A stretch of 9,429 nucleotides of DNA from Bauldia sp. (lineage in GTDB: Bacteria > Pseudomonadota > Alphaproteobacteria > Rhizobiales > Kaistiaceae). Positions 1 through 6,271 of the stretch are shown in pieces (the stretch's first letter is position 1; each line of letters starts with the position of its first letter). The notes under the pieces were generated by a model. That model had not been told where the DNA came from. It saw only the letters and a program-made list of their open reading frames with translations, and ran no database searches. Made by a program: the position numbers and the translations under genes. The stretch is taken from NCBI GenBank assembly GCA_020442095.1, contig JAGRKY010000553.1, positions 1-9,429 of the forward strand, given 5' to 3'.

Positions 1-1730
1 TGGGCGCCGACGAGCCCGATCAGCGTGCTGCCGACGTCCCACATGGTGGCCTCCTGATAGGTATAGAGGCCACCCTCCAGCGAGGTCGTCGCCGGTACCA
101 GTCCGGTTCTGTCGTTGGTCAGCCGGTCGAAATAGCGCCAGGCGATCTCCGCGTCCCTGATCAGTTCCGCGCGCTCGGCCGGGGCGATGGCCTCCGGCAC
201 GGCGGGCGCAAGCGCGACCTGCGATTTCGTCAGCTTGAGGAGGTCGAAGGCCGCGTCGGCCGGCATCACCCGCTGGCCGAACTGCTCCACGTTCAGCAAC
301 CTGTTTCCGGGCGTCCTGGCGAGGCGGCCGAGGCCGGCGACGATGGCGTCCCGGCTGTCGCGCGTCGCGATGGCGTCCGCGCCGACGACGACGAGCGCGT
401 CACGCTCGATGCCCGTCGCCTGGGCAAGCGCCGCGGCGACCTCGTTCGCGTCGGTGACCGGCGCGTCGAGGCAGACGGTTGTCGGCTGGCGGAGCAGGCC
501 GTAGCGGTCGACCCCGGCGGGCCCGGCCGGGCTCCCGCACGGCGTGCCGAGCATGCTCGCGCCCGCGGCACCGACCTTGCCCGCCAGCGCAGCATCGGCC
601 GATGGGACGACGACGCAGGTCGCCGGCGACGTCCACAACGGCGCGGCGTTCTGGAGTCGCTCCGCGATGATGCGGGGCAGGTCCGCCGACGAAAGGTCCC
701 CCGCCTCGATCATCGGGCAGATGCCGATGCCGGCACGGGCAGCGTCGGCCGGTGCTTCGACCGAAGCGCCGATGTCGTTTCCGAACCCGCCCGCGTAGGA
801 GAACGGGATGCCGGCTTTCACGAGCGCGGCGGCAAGGAGCGGGAACCCTGCCGGAACGGAACCATCTCCCGCCGTCCCATCGATCCGCAGCACCACGTCG
901 CGCGCATAGTCGAAACCCGACTGCCGGTGAAGCTCGGTGGGAAGGGTCGTGTAGATCCGTCCATTGGCGGTTTCCGCGGCAACCGCGTCGCCGAGGGTCG
1001 CCGCCGCCGCGGATAATGCCTCGTCTCCGGTCTCCCGCCCCCCGGATATCGCAAGATAGGCAACTCCGGGTTCTTCCTTTTCGATCTCCGACGAGACGGC
1101 CGCCGCGATCGCCGCGACACGCATCCGGTCGGTGATCTCGAAGCCGCCATGGATCTGCAGGACGCCGGTCTCTTCCTGCCAGAATCCGCGCGGTCCGCCC
1201 CGGCGCGGCAGGAAGAGGGCGTTGCGAAATCCCGCCGCCCGTATGCCGCCGAGCGGGCCAGCCGCCTCGGGGGGCTCTTCGGTCAGCAGTGTCAGGCAGG
1301 GGACCTGCCCGTCCGTATCGGCCAGCGCCCCCGCCAGCACCAAGCCCAGCCCGTCCTGTGCCTCGCTGGCGCGGCGGAGCCGGAAATACGGCTTGTCGGC
1401 CATGATGCCCGGGACCTGGACGGCGAGCTCGACAAGCCCGGGATAGGCTCTGCTCAGCCGGCGCAGGAGGTCGGCGAGCGGACCGCCCGCCTGCCATCCC
1501 TGGCCGGGGTCGCTCCGCAGGTCGATCGCGTAGCAGGCGGGGATTCCCCGGGTGAGGAATTCGCTGGCAGCGGCAAGGAACCGCTCCGGCGCCGTCGAAG
1601 GCGTAATGCCGTCGAGAACGACAAGGAAAGGCTTGTCTTTTCCCGCCAGAAGCCGGTTGGGCGCACCGGTCGCAAGTATCGACGTCCCGAGAACGGCGCC
1701 TCCCAGGAATTCCCGGCGGTTCAGCTTCAT
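1..1730 (-). CDS. Tat-exported DUF3131 domain protein (3' end outside window)
   Basis: This minus-strand reading frame stays open from an ATG at 1730 to the left edge, giving 576 visible residues and no stop, so the C-terminus is missing. The N-terminus (residues 1-30) has a twin-arginine-type motif, N-R-R-E-F-L-G-G, then a hydrophobic stretch, which suggests Tat export to the periplasm. Residues about 33-500 do not match a family I can name with certainty. They contain two similar segments, V-V-L-D-G near 37-41 and V-L-R-I-D-G near 280-285, each followed 20-25 residues later by G-I-P (62-64 and 307-309). This may be a duplicated, degenerate deacetylase-like fold (inference). From about residue 525 the sequence looks like the start of DUF3131: A-W-R-Y-F near 530-534, T-G-L-V-P near 542-546 and A-T-M-W-D-V at 561-566. 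DUF3131 proteins often accompany glycan synthesis genes. The gene is divergent from the polysaccharide synthase, which fits a role in the same pathway. No strong Shine-Dalgarno precedes the ATG, but the Tat motif supports this start. Confidence 0.82.
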   Translation of the reverse strand, partial: MKLNRREFLGGAVLGTSILATGAPNRLLAGKDKPFLVVLDGITPSTAPERFLAAASEFLTRGIPACYAIDLRSDPGQGWQAGGPLADLLRRLSRAYPGLVELAVQVPGIMADKPYFRLRRASEAQDGLGLVLAGALADTDGQVPCLTLLTEEPPEAAGPLGGIRAAGFRNALFLPRRGGPRGFWQEETGVLQIHGGFEITDRMRVAAIAAAVSSEIEKEEPGVAYLAISGGRETGDEALSAAAATLGDAVAAETANGRIYTTLPTELHRQSGFDYARDVVLRIDGTAGDGSVPAGFPLLAAALVKAGIPFSYAGGFGNDIGASVEAPADAARAGIGICPMIEAGDLSSADLPRIIAERLQNAAPLWTSPATCVVVPSADAALAGKVGAAGASMLGTPCGSPAGPAGVDRYGLLRQPTTVCLDAPVTDANEVAAALAQATGIERDALVVVGADAIATRDSRDAIVAGLGRLARTPGNRLLNVEQFGQRVMPADAAFDLLKLTKSQVALAPAVPEAIAPAERAELIRDAEIAWRYFDRLTNDRTGLVPATTSLEGGLYTYQEATMWDVGSTLIGLVGA

Positions 1731-1809
1731 AATTCGCGGCTTCGCCACATTTTATTTAGGCTTGTGTTTATACAGTGCTTGTCTGTGGGGCGGTTTACGT
1801 CGGAAAACG

Positions 1810-1839
1810 TTGACCGCGATCAAGATATCGCCGGATAGT
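1810..1839 (+). promoter_or_regulatory. Candidate sigma70-type promoter for the polysaccharide synthase gene
   Basis: TTGACC at 1810-1815 matches five of six bases of the -35 consensus. It is followed, after 18 nt, by GATAGT at 1834-1839, which matches four of six bases of the -10 consensus. Transcription would begin near 1846-1848 and leave a leader of about 30 nt. The position and AT-rich surroundings support the call. The spacer is one base longer than ideal and the -10 is imperfect, so this remains a prediction. Confidence 0.42.
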
Positions 1840-1848
1840 CAGCGATAT
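1825..1848. repeat. Inverted repeat ATATCGC-N10-GCGATAT over the -10 region (possible operator)
   Basis: ATATCGC at 1825-1831 and its exact complement GCGATAT at 1842-1848 are separated by 10 nt. The predicted -10 box (1834-1839) lies at the centre. Perfect dyads of this size at a promoter are typical of dimeric repressor sites. No regulator gene is visible in the window, and chance occurrence cannot be excluded. Confidence 0.35.
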
Positions 1849-1874
1849 AGGTTAAAGAACGTCGTATTGCGTTT

Positions 1875-1880
1875 GAGGTG
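1875..1880 (+). promoter_or_regulatory. Shine-Dalgarno-like GAGGTG at the synthase start
   Basis: GAGGTG at 1875-1880 overlaps the first in-frame GTG (1878). Spaced from its GAGG core, it suits initiation at the in-frame TTG at 1884 instead. No SD-like sequence lies at a useful distance upstream of 1878, and an in-frame TAG at 1848-1850 rules out a longer protein. The two starts differ by only two residues, so the biology is unaffected. Confidence 0.4.
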
Positions 1881-4800
1881 CGTTTGTCCAAGAGACGGCC
1901 GAGGCGGCTCGAGGGCGCAGGAAGCAGCAGCCGTTCGCGACAGATATTCCGCGATCTGACCTCCCATCGCCGGCGGGTCGCAAGGTCTGTCGTCATTGTC
2001 CTGATGCTCGTTGGCATCGTGCTCGTCGGGATCGTCGGGTTGCGCCTGTGGGTCGCGCCGTCCCTTCCCGAGCTCGGTCTTGAGGAAGAGACGACGTCGC
2101 CGGGCGAGACCGGGCCTCTCCCCGAGGCGGGCCCGTCGACGACGACGGCGCGCCCGGATCCGGCCGACATCGTGGCGGCCGGGCAGCGCGATGCCGCGTC
2201 GGTGGCCGCGGACACGCCGTGGGACGGCAACCCGCCGGCCGTCTATGTCGTAGTGCCGACATGGTCGGGGGCGGCCCTCGAATCCCTCAAGGTCAACCTC
2301 TCCGCCGTCGATGTCGTCCTGCCGCAGTGGTACCAGATCGCTTCCGCCGATGGGGCGATCAGGGAGGAAGACGCCCGTCGAAAGGCGTCGCTCGCTGCCT
2401 ATCTGGCCGACCAGCCGTCCCTGTCCGTCCTGCCGATCGTCGGCGCCGGCGACGATCCGGACGCAGCGGCGGCGGCGTTGTCCTCGGTCGCGGGCCGGCA
2501 GCATCTTGTCGCGGCGCTCGCCGAGGCCGCCTCGCAGGGTGCCTATCAGGGCTACTGTCTGGATATCTGGGGCGTGGCCGGCGTATCCGACGCGGATATC
2601 CTGGAGTTGCTGGCCGCGCTGAAGCGCGCGCTGGCGCCGGCGGATCGCCAGACCTGCCTGGTTGTTCCGCTCGGCGACGACGACGTGCCGCTGGAAGCGC
2701 TGTCGGACATTGTCGACCGCGTCGTCCTGCTCGGCTTCGAAGAGCCGGAGCCGGGCGACCGCCCGGGTCCTGTCGCGCCGCAGGACTGGTTCACCGGTAG
2801 GATCGCCACGGCCCTTGCCCGGCTTGATCCGCAGAAGACGGTCGTTGCGCTGGGCAATACCGGCTTCGACTGGATCAGCGGGCGCACCGGGCCCGAGGCG
2901 ATCGACTTCCCGGCCACGATGCACCTGGCCAGGCGCCACGACGCCGCCATCAGGCTCGATCCCGACGCGTTGAATTCGACTGTCACCCTTGTCGACGATG
3001 CCGGCAAACGGCATCAGATCTGGTTCCTCGACGCCGTCAGCGCCTACAACGAGCTGGTCGCGCTTTCGACGACCGGCGTCGGCGGCGTCGGCCTGTGGCC
3101 CGCCGGCGGCGAAGATCCCGGATTCTGGGAACTGGTGGGCGGAAGAACCGTCCCTCCGGCCGATGTCCCGGCGGCGTTGGGTGATGTGTCGCTCGACGAC
3201 TATGTCGGCTACGAGGGGCAGGGCGAATTCCTCAGGGTCGTGGCGACGCCCGAACCCGGCGTCCGGAAGCTGGAGCGTGATCCGGCCACGCACCTGATCG
3301 TCGCCGAGGCCTATAAGGAACTGCCGCAGGGCTACACCGTTCATCGCTGGGGCAGGGGAGCGGCGAATGCCATTGCCCTGACCTTCGACGACGGCCCGGA
3401 CCCGGTCTATACCGAGCGCATCCTCGACACGCTCAAGACCTACCATGTGCCCGCGGCGTTCTTTGTCATCGGCTCGAGCGCTCTCGACAATCCGGCGACC
3501 GTCAAGCGCATCTTCGAGGAAGGGCATGAGATCGGCAGCCACACCTACTGGCATGCCAACCTCTCGATGACCCCCGACCTGCTGATCCGTCTTGGTCTGA
3601 ATGCGACGCAACGGGCCATCGTCGCGACCACCGGCCGCAAGACCGTGTTGTTCCGTGCGCCCTATGGCGAGGATGTCGAGCCCATGACGGCCGACGAGGT
3701 CCGGCCGCTGAACGTGCTCAGTGACCTCGGCTATATCGCCGTCGGCATGCAGGTCGATCCCGAGGACTGGCGCAAGCCGGGCGTCGACGCCATCGTCTCG
3801 TCGGTGATGGAGCAGGCCCGCCGCCGCGAGGGGAACGTCATCGTCATGCACGACGCGGGCGGCGATCGCTCCGAGACGCTTGCGGCACTTCCCCGGATCA
3901 TCGAAGGCCTGCGCGCGAAGGGCTTCGAATTTGTCCCGCTCGGTTCGCTGATCGGCCGAACCCGCGACGAACTGATGCCGGTGGCGACCGGTCCCGGCGT
4001 CGTCTTCGACCGGGTGCTGGCCGGCGCCCTGGTCTTCCTGCGCGATCTTCTTGTCCTGCTTTTCGCGATCGCACTCGTCCTAGGCGTCGCCAGGACGATT
4101 CTGATCGTCATTCTGGTGTGTCTCCGCAAGCACCATCCCGCCGGTTCACCCGACTATCTGCCGCCGGTGACCGTCATCGTGCCGGCCTTTTGCGAGGAGG
4201 CGGTCATCGTCGAGTCGATCGCTTCTCTCCTGGCATCCGACTATCCGAAACTGTCGATCCTCGTCGTCGACGACGGTTCGACCGATGGAACCTATGCCGA
4301 GGTCCGCCGGGTGTTCGCGACGGACGGGCGCGTGCGGATCGTCACCCAGCGGAACCAGGGCAAGGCGGCGGCGCTGAATCACGGCTACCGCATCGTCACC
4401 ACGCCGATCGTCGTGGCGATCGACGGAGACACCCGGCTTGCCGGGGACGCAATCGGATTGCTGGTGCGGCACTTCCAGGATCCGAAGGTCGGCGCGGTCG
4501 CGGGAAACGTGAAGGTCGTCAACCGGCGCGGCCTCCTGGCGAAGCTCCAGACCCTCGAATACATCACCTCGCAGAATCTCGACCGCCGTGCCTTCGAGAC
4601 CATCAACGCCATCACCGTCGTCCCGGGGGCGATCGGGGCATGGCGCAAGGAAGCGGTCCTGGAGGCGGGCGGGCTTGCCTCCGACACGCTGGCGGAGGAC
4701 GCCGACCTCACCTTTGCGGTGACCCGCGCCGGCTATCGCGTCGTTTACGAAGAAAACGCGATGGCCATGACCCAGGCCCCGCACACGTTGCAGCAGTTCA

Positions 4801-5399
4801 TGATCCAGCGGTTCCGCTGGGTCTTCGGCATGTTGCAGACCGCGTGGAAACATCGTGGCGCCGTGCTCGAAGGGCGCGCGATCGGCTTGTTCGGGATTCC
4901 CAATATCCTGTTTTTCGGGACGGCTCTGCCCTTGCTGGCGCCGCTGGCCGACCTGTTTCTCCTGTTCGCCGTCTTCAATCTCGTGCTTGACGCCATCCAC
5001 CATCCGACGTCGGGGGTCAACCCGACCTGGCTCTACGCGACGTTCCTCTATCTGGTCTACATGATGTCCGACATCGTGCTGGCGATCGTCGCCTTTGGCC
5101 TCGAACCGAGGGAGCACAAGGGCATCCTGTTCTGGACGGTCTTCCAGCGCTTCTACTATCGGCAGCTTCTGTATTTCGTCGTCTTCCGCGCGGTTATCTC
5201 CGCCATCACCGGGCGGCTTGCGGTCTGGGGCAAGGTGAGACGAACGGAAAGGCGTCGCCCCGTCGATCCGTCGTGGAAAGCACCCGAGCGACGGCTGTGG
5301 GAGCGCCGCGCGATCGACCTGAAATGGGAGGGACCGGAACATCGACATTCCGTCCGTCGGGCCATCGACAGGGCGCCGCGCAAGCCGGATCGGAAATAG
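1878..5399 (+). CDS. Membrane-bound GH18-like / polysaccharide deacetylase / family-2 glycosyltransferase fusion
   Basis: This 1173-residue protein is likely to polymerise and partly deacetylate an amino-sugar polysaccharide (poly-GlcNAc-like; substrate inferred). A basic N-terminus leads into a transmembrane helix at about 37-58, so the following domains face the periplasm. Residues about 118-430 form a GH18-like barrel in which the DxxDxDxE signature is degenerate (C227, D229, W231). Residues about 495-690 are a NodB-type deacetylase with complete motifs: T-F-D-D-G-P at 502-507, H555 and H559, R-A-P-Y-G at 593-597, W631 and H658. A hydrophobic segment at about 718-748 returns the chain to the cytoplasm. 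Residues about 763-985 are a GT2 synthase domain: V-I-V-P-A from 766, D-D-G-S-T-D at 798-803, D-G-D at 849-851, E-D-A-D at 940-943 and Q-R-F-R-W at 977-981, the processive Q-x-x-R-W motif. Hydrophobic segments follow at about 1003-1036, 1050-1075 and 1087-1112, then a basic repeat tail. The start is GTG 1878, or TTG 1884 by SD spacing. Fusions of deacetylase and GT2 are known; sugar and linkage cannot be read here. Confidence 0.93.
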   Translation: MRLSKRRPRRLEGAGSSSRSRQIFRDLTSHRRRVARSVVIVLMLVGIVLVGIVGLRLWVAPSLPELGLEEETTSPGETGPLPEAGPSTTTARPDPADIVAAGQRDAASVAADTPWDGNPPAVYVVVPTWSGAALESLKVNLSAVDVVLPQWYQIASADGAIREEDARRKASLAAYLADQPSLSVLPIVGAGDDPDAAAAALSSVAGRQHLVAALAEAASQGAYQGYCLDIWGVAGVSDADILELLAALKRALAPADRQTCLVVPLGDDDVPLEALSDIVDRVVLLGFEEPEPGDRPGPVAPQDWFTGRIATALARLDPQKTVVALGNTGFDWISGRTGPEAIDFPATMHLARRHDAAIRLDPDALNSTVTLVDDAGKRHQIWFLDAVSAYNELVALSTTGVGGVGLWPAGGEDPGFWELVGGRTVPPADVPAALGDVSLDDYVGYEGQGEFLRVVATPEPGVRKLERDPATHLIVAEAYKELPQGYTVHRWGRGAANAIALTFDDGPDPVYTERILDTLKTYHVPAAFFVIGSSALDNPATVKRIFEEGHEIGSHTYWHANLSMTPDLLIRLGLNATQRAIVATTGRKTVLFRAPYGEDVEPMTADEVRPLNVLSDLGYIAVGMQVDPEDWRKPGVDAIVSSVMEQARRREGNVIVMHDAGGDRSETLAALPRIIEGLRAKGFEFVPLGSLIGRTRDELMPVATGPGVVFDRVLAGALVFLRDLLVLLFAIALVLGVARTILIVILVCLRKHHPAGSPDYLPPVTVIVPAFCEEAVIVESIASLLASDYPKLSILVVDDGSTDGTYAEVRRVFATDGRVRIVTQRNQGKAAALNHGYRIVTTPIVVAIDGDTRLAGDAIGLLVRHFQDPKVGAVAGNVKVVNRRGLLAKLQTLEYITSQNLDRRAFETINAITVVPGAIGAWRKEAVLEAGGLASDTLAEDADLTFAVTRAGYRVVYEENAMAMTQAPHTLQQFMIQRFRWVFGMLQTAWKHRGAVLEGRAIGLFGIPNILFFGTALPLLAPLADLFLLFAVFNLVLDAIHHPTSGVNPTWLYATFLYLVYMMSDIVLAIVAFGLEPREHKGILFWTVFQRFYYRQLLYFVVFRAVISAITGRLAVWGKVRRTERRRPVDPSWKAPERRLWERRAIDLKWEGPEHRHSVRRAIDRAPRKPDRK
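5253..5396 (+). repeat. Three imperfect 51-bp repeats encoding the synthase C-terminal tail
   Basis: The last 48 residues of the synthase divide into units of 17, 17 and 14 residues, at 5253-5303, 5304-5354 and 5355-5396. Each unit begins R-R-[PA]-[VI]-D. The first two share W at position 8, P-E at 11-12 and R at 14. The DNA has diverged more than the protein pattern. The tail is strongly basic and follows the last membrane helix, so it is expected on the cytoplasmic side. Confidence 0.6.
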
Positions 5400-5534
5400 G
5401 AGCGGGCGCTCGCACGGATCGCCACCCCGCGGAGCTGCCATTCGCCCATGCAACGGCCACAGAATTGCTCCAAAGGCGTGCGACTTTTGTCGGACTTGGA
5501 CGAATCATCCTGAATCCGGACGTCGCTGGAAATT

Positions 5535-5540
5535 GGGGGA
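5535..5540 (+). promoter_or_regulatory. Purine-rich ribosome binding site GGGGGA for the small secreted protein
   Basis: GGGGGA can pair with the anti-SD through one G:U wobble. It lies 4 nt before a TTG codon at 5545. It overlaps the alternative TTG at 5533 and therefore cannot serve that one. This is why 5545 was chosen. Confidence 0.35.
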
Positions 5541-5544
5541 ACTG

Positions 5545-6105
5545 TTGGCCTTTCTTGGTTTGCCGAAGACGACCCGCTCGGCCCTGGCGTTGATGGTCGG
5601 CGTGACCGCTTCCTCCGCGAGCCTGGCTGCGGAAGGGCGGAGCGAGCGCTCCTTCGAAGCCTATGTCACCGGCTACAGCTACTGGGACAACACGCCTCCC
5701 GGCTCGACCGCGATCTCGAAGCCGGTCGTCCATGCCAGCGCCGGCGGCAGCGGCACCTATGAGGATCCGATCACCATAGCTGTCGGGCACGCCATCAGGG
5801 GCGGCCGGCAGTTTCTGGATTATCCCCCGGGCACCCGTTTCTACATCGCATCGTTGCGGAAATACGCGATCGTCGAGGATGTCTGCGGCGATGGCCCGAC
5901 ACCGCAGAACGGTCCGTGCCACAGCGGCCATCGCGGCCTTCCGTGGCTCGACATCTATGTGGATGGCGCGCAAGGAGGGCGATCGGCGGCCGCAGACTGC
6001 GCGAGCCGCATCACCGCCGTCCATCTCCTCATCGAGAATCCGGCGCCGGACTATCCCGTCGTTGCTGGCGCCATCTCGGAAACCGGTTGTCGACGCTATC
6101 AGTGA
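5545..6105 (+). CDS. Secreted double-psi beta-barrel-like protein
   Basis: This is a 186-residue exported protein. Residues 1-28 form a Sec signal peptide: K8 and R11, then a hydrophobic core from A13 to about L27, with cleavage expected near A-A-E at 28-30. The mature part is Y-V-T-G-Y-S-Y-W-D-N-T-P-P-G at 40-53, G-T-Y-E-D-P-I-T at 70-77, P-P-G-T-R-F-Y at 94-100, Y-A-I-V-E-D-V-C-G-D-G at 107-117 and L-D-I-Y-V-D at 135-140. This order resembles the small double-psi beta-barrel (RlpA/expansin/3D-like) proteins of bacteria and fungi. D136 sits where such folds keep a functional Asp. Four cysteines (114, 125, 152, 182) could form two disulfides, which fits a periplasmic or extracellular protein. 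It begins 145 bp after the synthase, so co-expression is plausible. Binding or loosening of polysaccharide is inference. Start alternatives are TTG 5533 and ATG 5593; the latter would destroy the signal peptide. Confidence 0.8.
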   Translation: MAFLGLPKTTRSALALMVGVTASSASLAAEGRSERSFEAYVTGYSYWDNTPPGSTAISKPVVHASAGGSGTYEDPITIAVGHAIRGGRQFLDYPPGTRFYIASLRKYAIVEDVCGDGPTPQNGPCHSGHRGLPWLDIYVDGAQGGRSAAADCASRITAVHLLIENPAPDYPVVAGAISETGCRRYQ

Positions 6106-6130
6106 CGGCTTCGAGGCGATTGCGCCCGAC

Positions 6131-6162
6131 TTGCTGCGAATGGACCTTGTTGCGAATTGACG
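6131..6162 (+). repeat. Tandem 16-bp direct repeat upstream of the RTX gene
   Basis: TTGCTGCGAATGGAC (6131-6145) is followed at once by TTGTTGCGAATTGAC (6147-6161). They agree at 13 of 15 positions with a 16-bp period. They lie in the 166-bp gap between the small secreted protein and the RTX gene, about 110 bp before the chosen start. Tandem sites of this kind can bind regulators, but no regulator is visible in the window. Confidence 0.4.
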
Positions 6163-6257
6163 GAACCGGATTAGTCGATCGGCAATCGTTTGGCGGTATC
6201 GATTACTCTGCCGGGTGCGGAAATCTTCCCTGCCGGTGCTGGATTGTTCCGAAGATC

Positions 6258-6263
6258 GAGGGA
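6258..6263 (+). promoter_or_regulatory. Ribosome binding site GAGGGA deciding the RTX gene start
   Basis: GAGGGA lies 8 nt before an in-frame GTG at 6272, an ideal spacing. The more upstream in-frame GTG at 6215 has no SD-like sequence near it. The 19 residues it would add look unlike a secretion signal. Confidence 0.6.
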
Positions 6264-6271
6264 AACAGGGC

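Larger units (their letters stand above)
1731..1877. other. Divergent intergenic region between DUF3131 gene and polysaccharide synthase
   Basis: This 147-bp spacer is clearly richer in A/T than the coding sequence around it, as expected for a promoter region serving two divergent genes. Facing right, a TTGACC / GATAGT pair with an 18-nt spacer is the best sigma70-like candidate and is listed separately. Facing left, the minus strand has a TATAAA box at 1772-1767, about 37 nt upstream of the ATG at 1730, but no good -35 element was found at the right distance. An inverted repeat overlaps the right-facing -10. No RNA gene or small ORF could be supported here. Confidence 0.6.

Noticed and set aside
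400..1497. 365-codon minus-strand frame within the DUF3131 gene
   Set aside because: Its R/G/A/P-rich composition is typical of an out-of-frame shadow. The frame starting at ATG 1730 gives the Tat signal and DUF3131 motifs without interruption.
1839..3851. 670-codon open frame antisense to the synthase gene
   Set aside because: Such frames arise opposite GC-rich genes with strong third-position bias. Its translation has no recognisable domain, while the sense strand shows intact deacetylase motifs here.
5400..5411. GAGC-GGGC-GCTC hairpin right after the synthase stop
   Set aside because: A 4-bp stem without a T-tract is too weak to call a terminator.
4146..5453. 435-codon open frame antisense to the GT2 part of the synthase
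   Set aside because: The sense frame carries all GT2 motifs (D-D-G, D-G-D, E-D-A-D, Q-R-F-R-W). The antisense product is rich in R, D and G without family features.
6208..6243. Near-repeat CTGCCGGGTGCGGA / CTGCCGGTGCTGGA
   Set aside because: The copies differ by an indel and a substitution and are mostly common GC-rich words, so chance is likely.
6215..6271. Upstream GTG start (6215) for the RTX gene
   Set aside because: There is no ribosome binding site before it, and the extra residues lack signal-peptide features. GTG 6272 has GAGGGA at the right distance.
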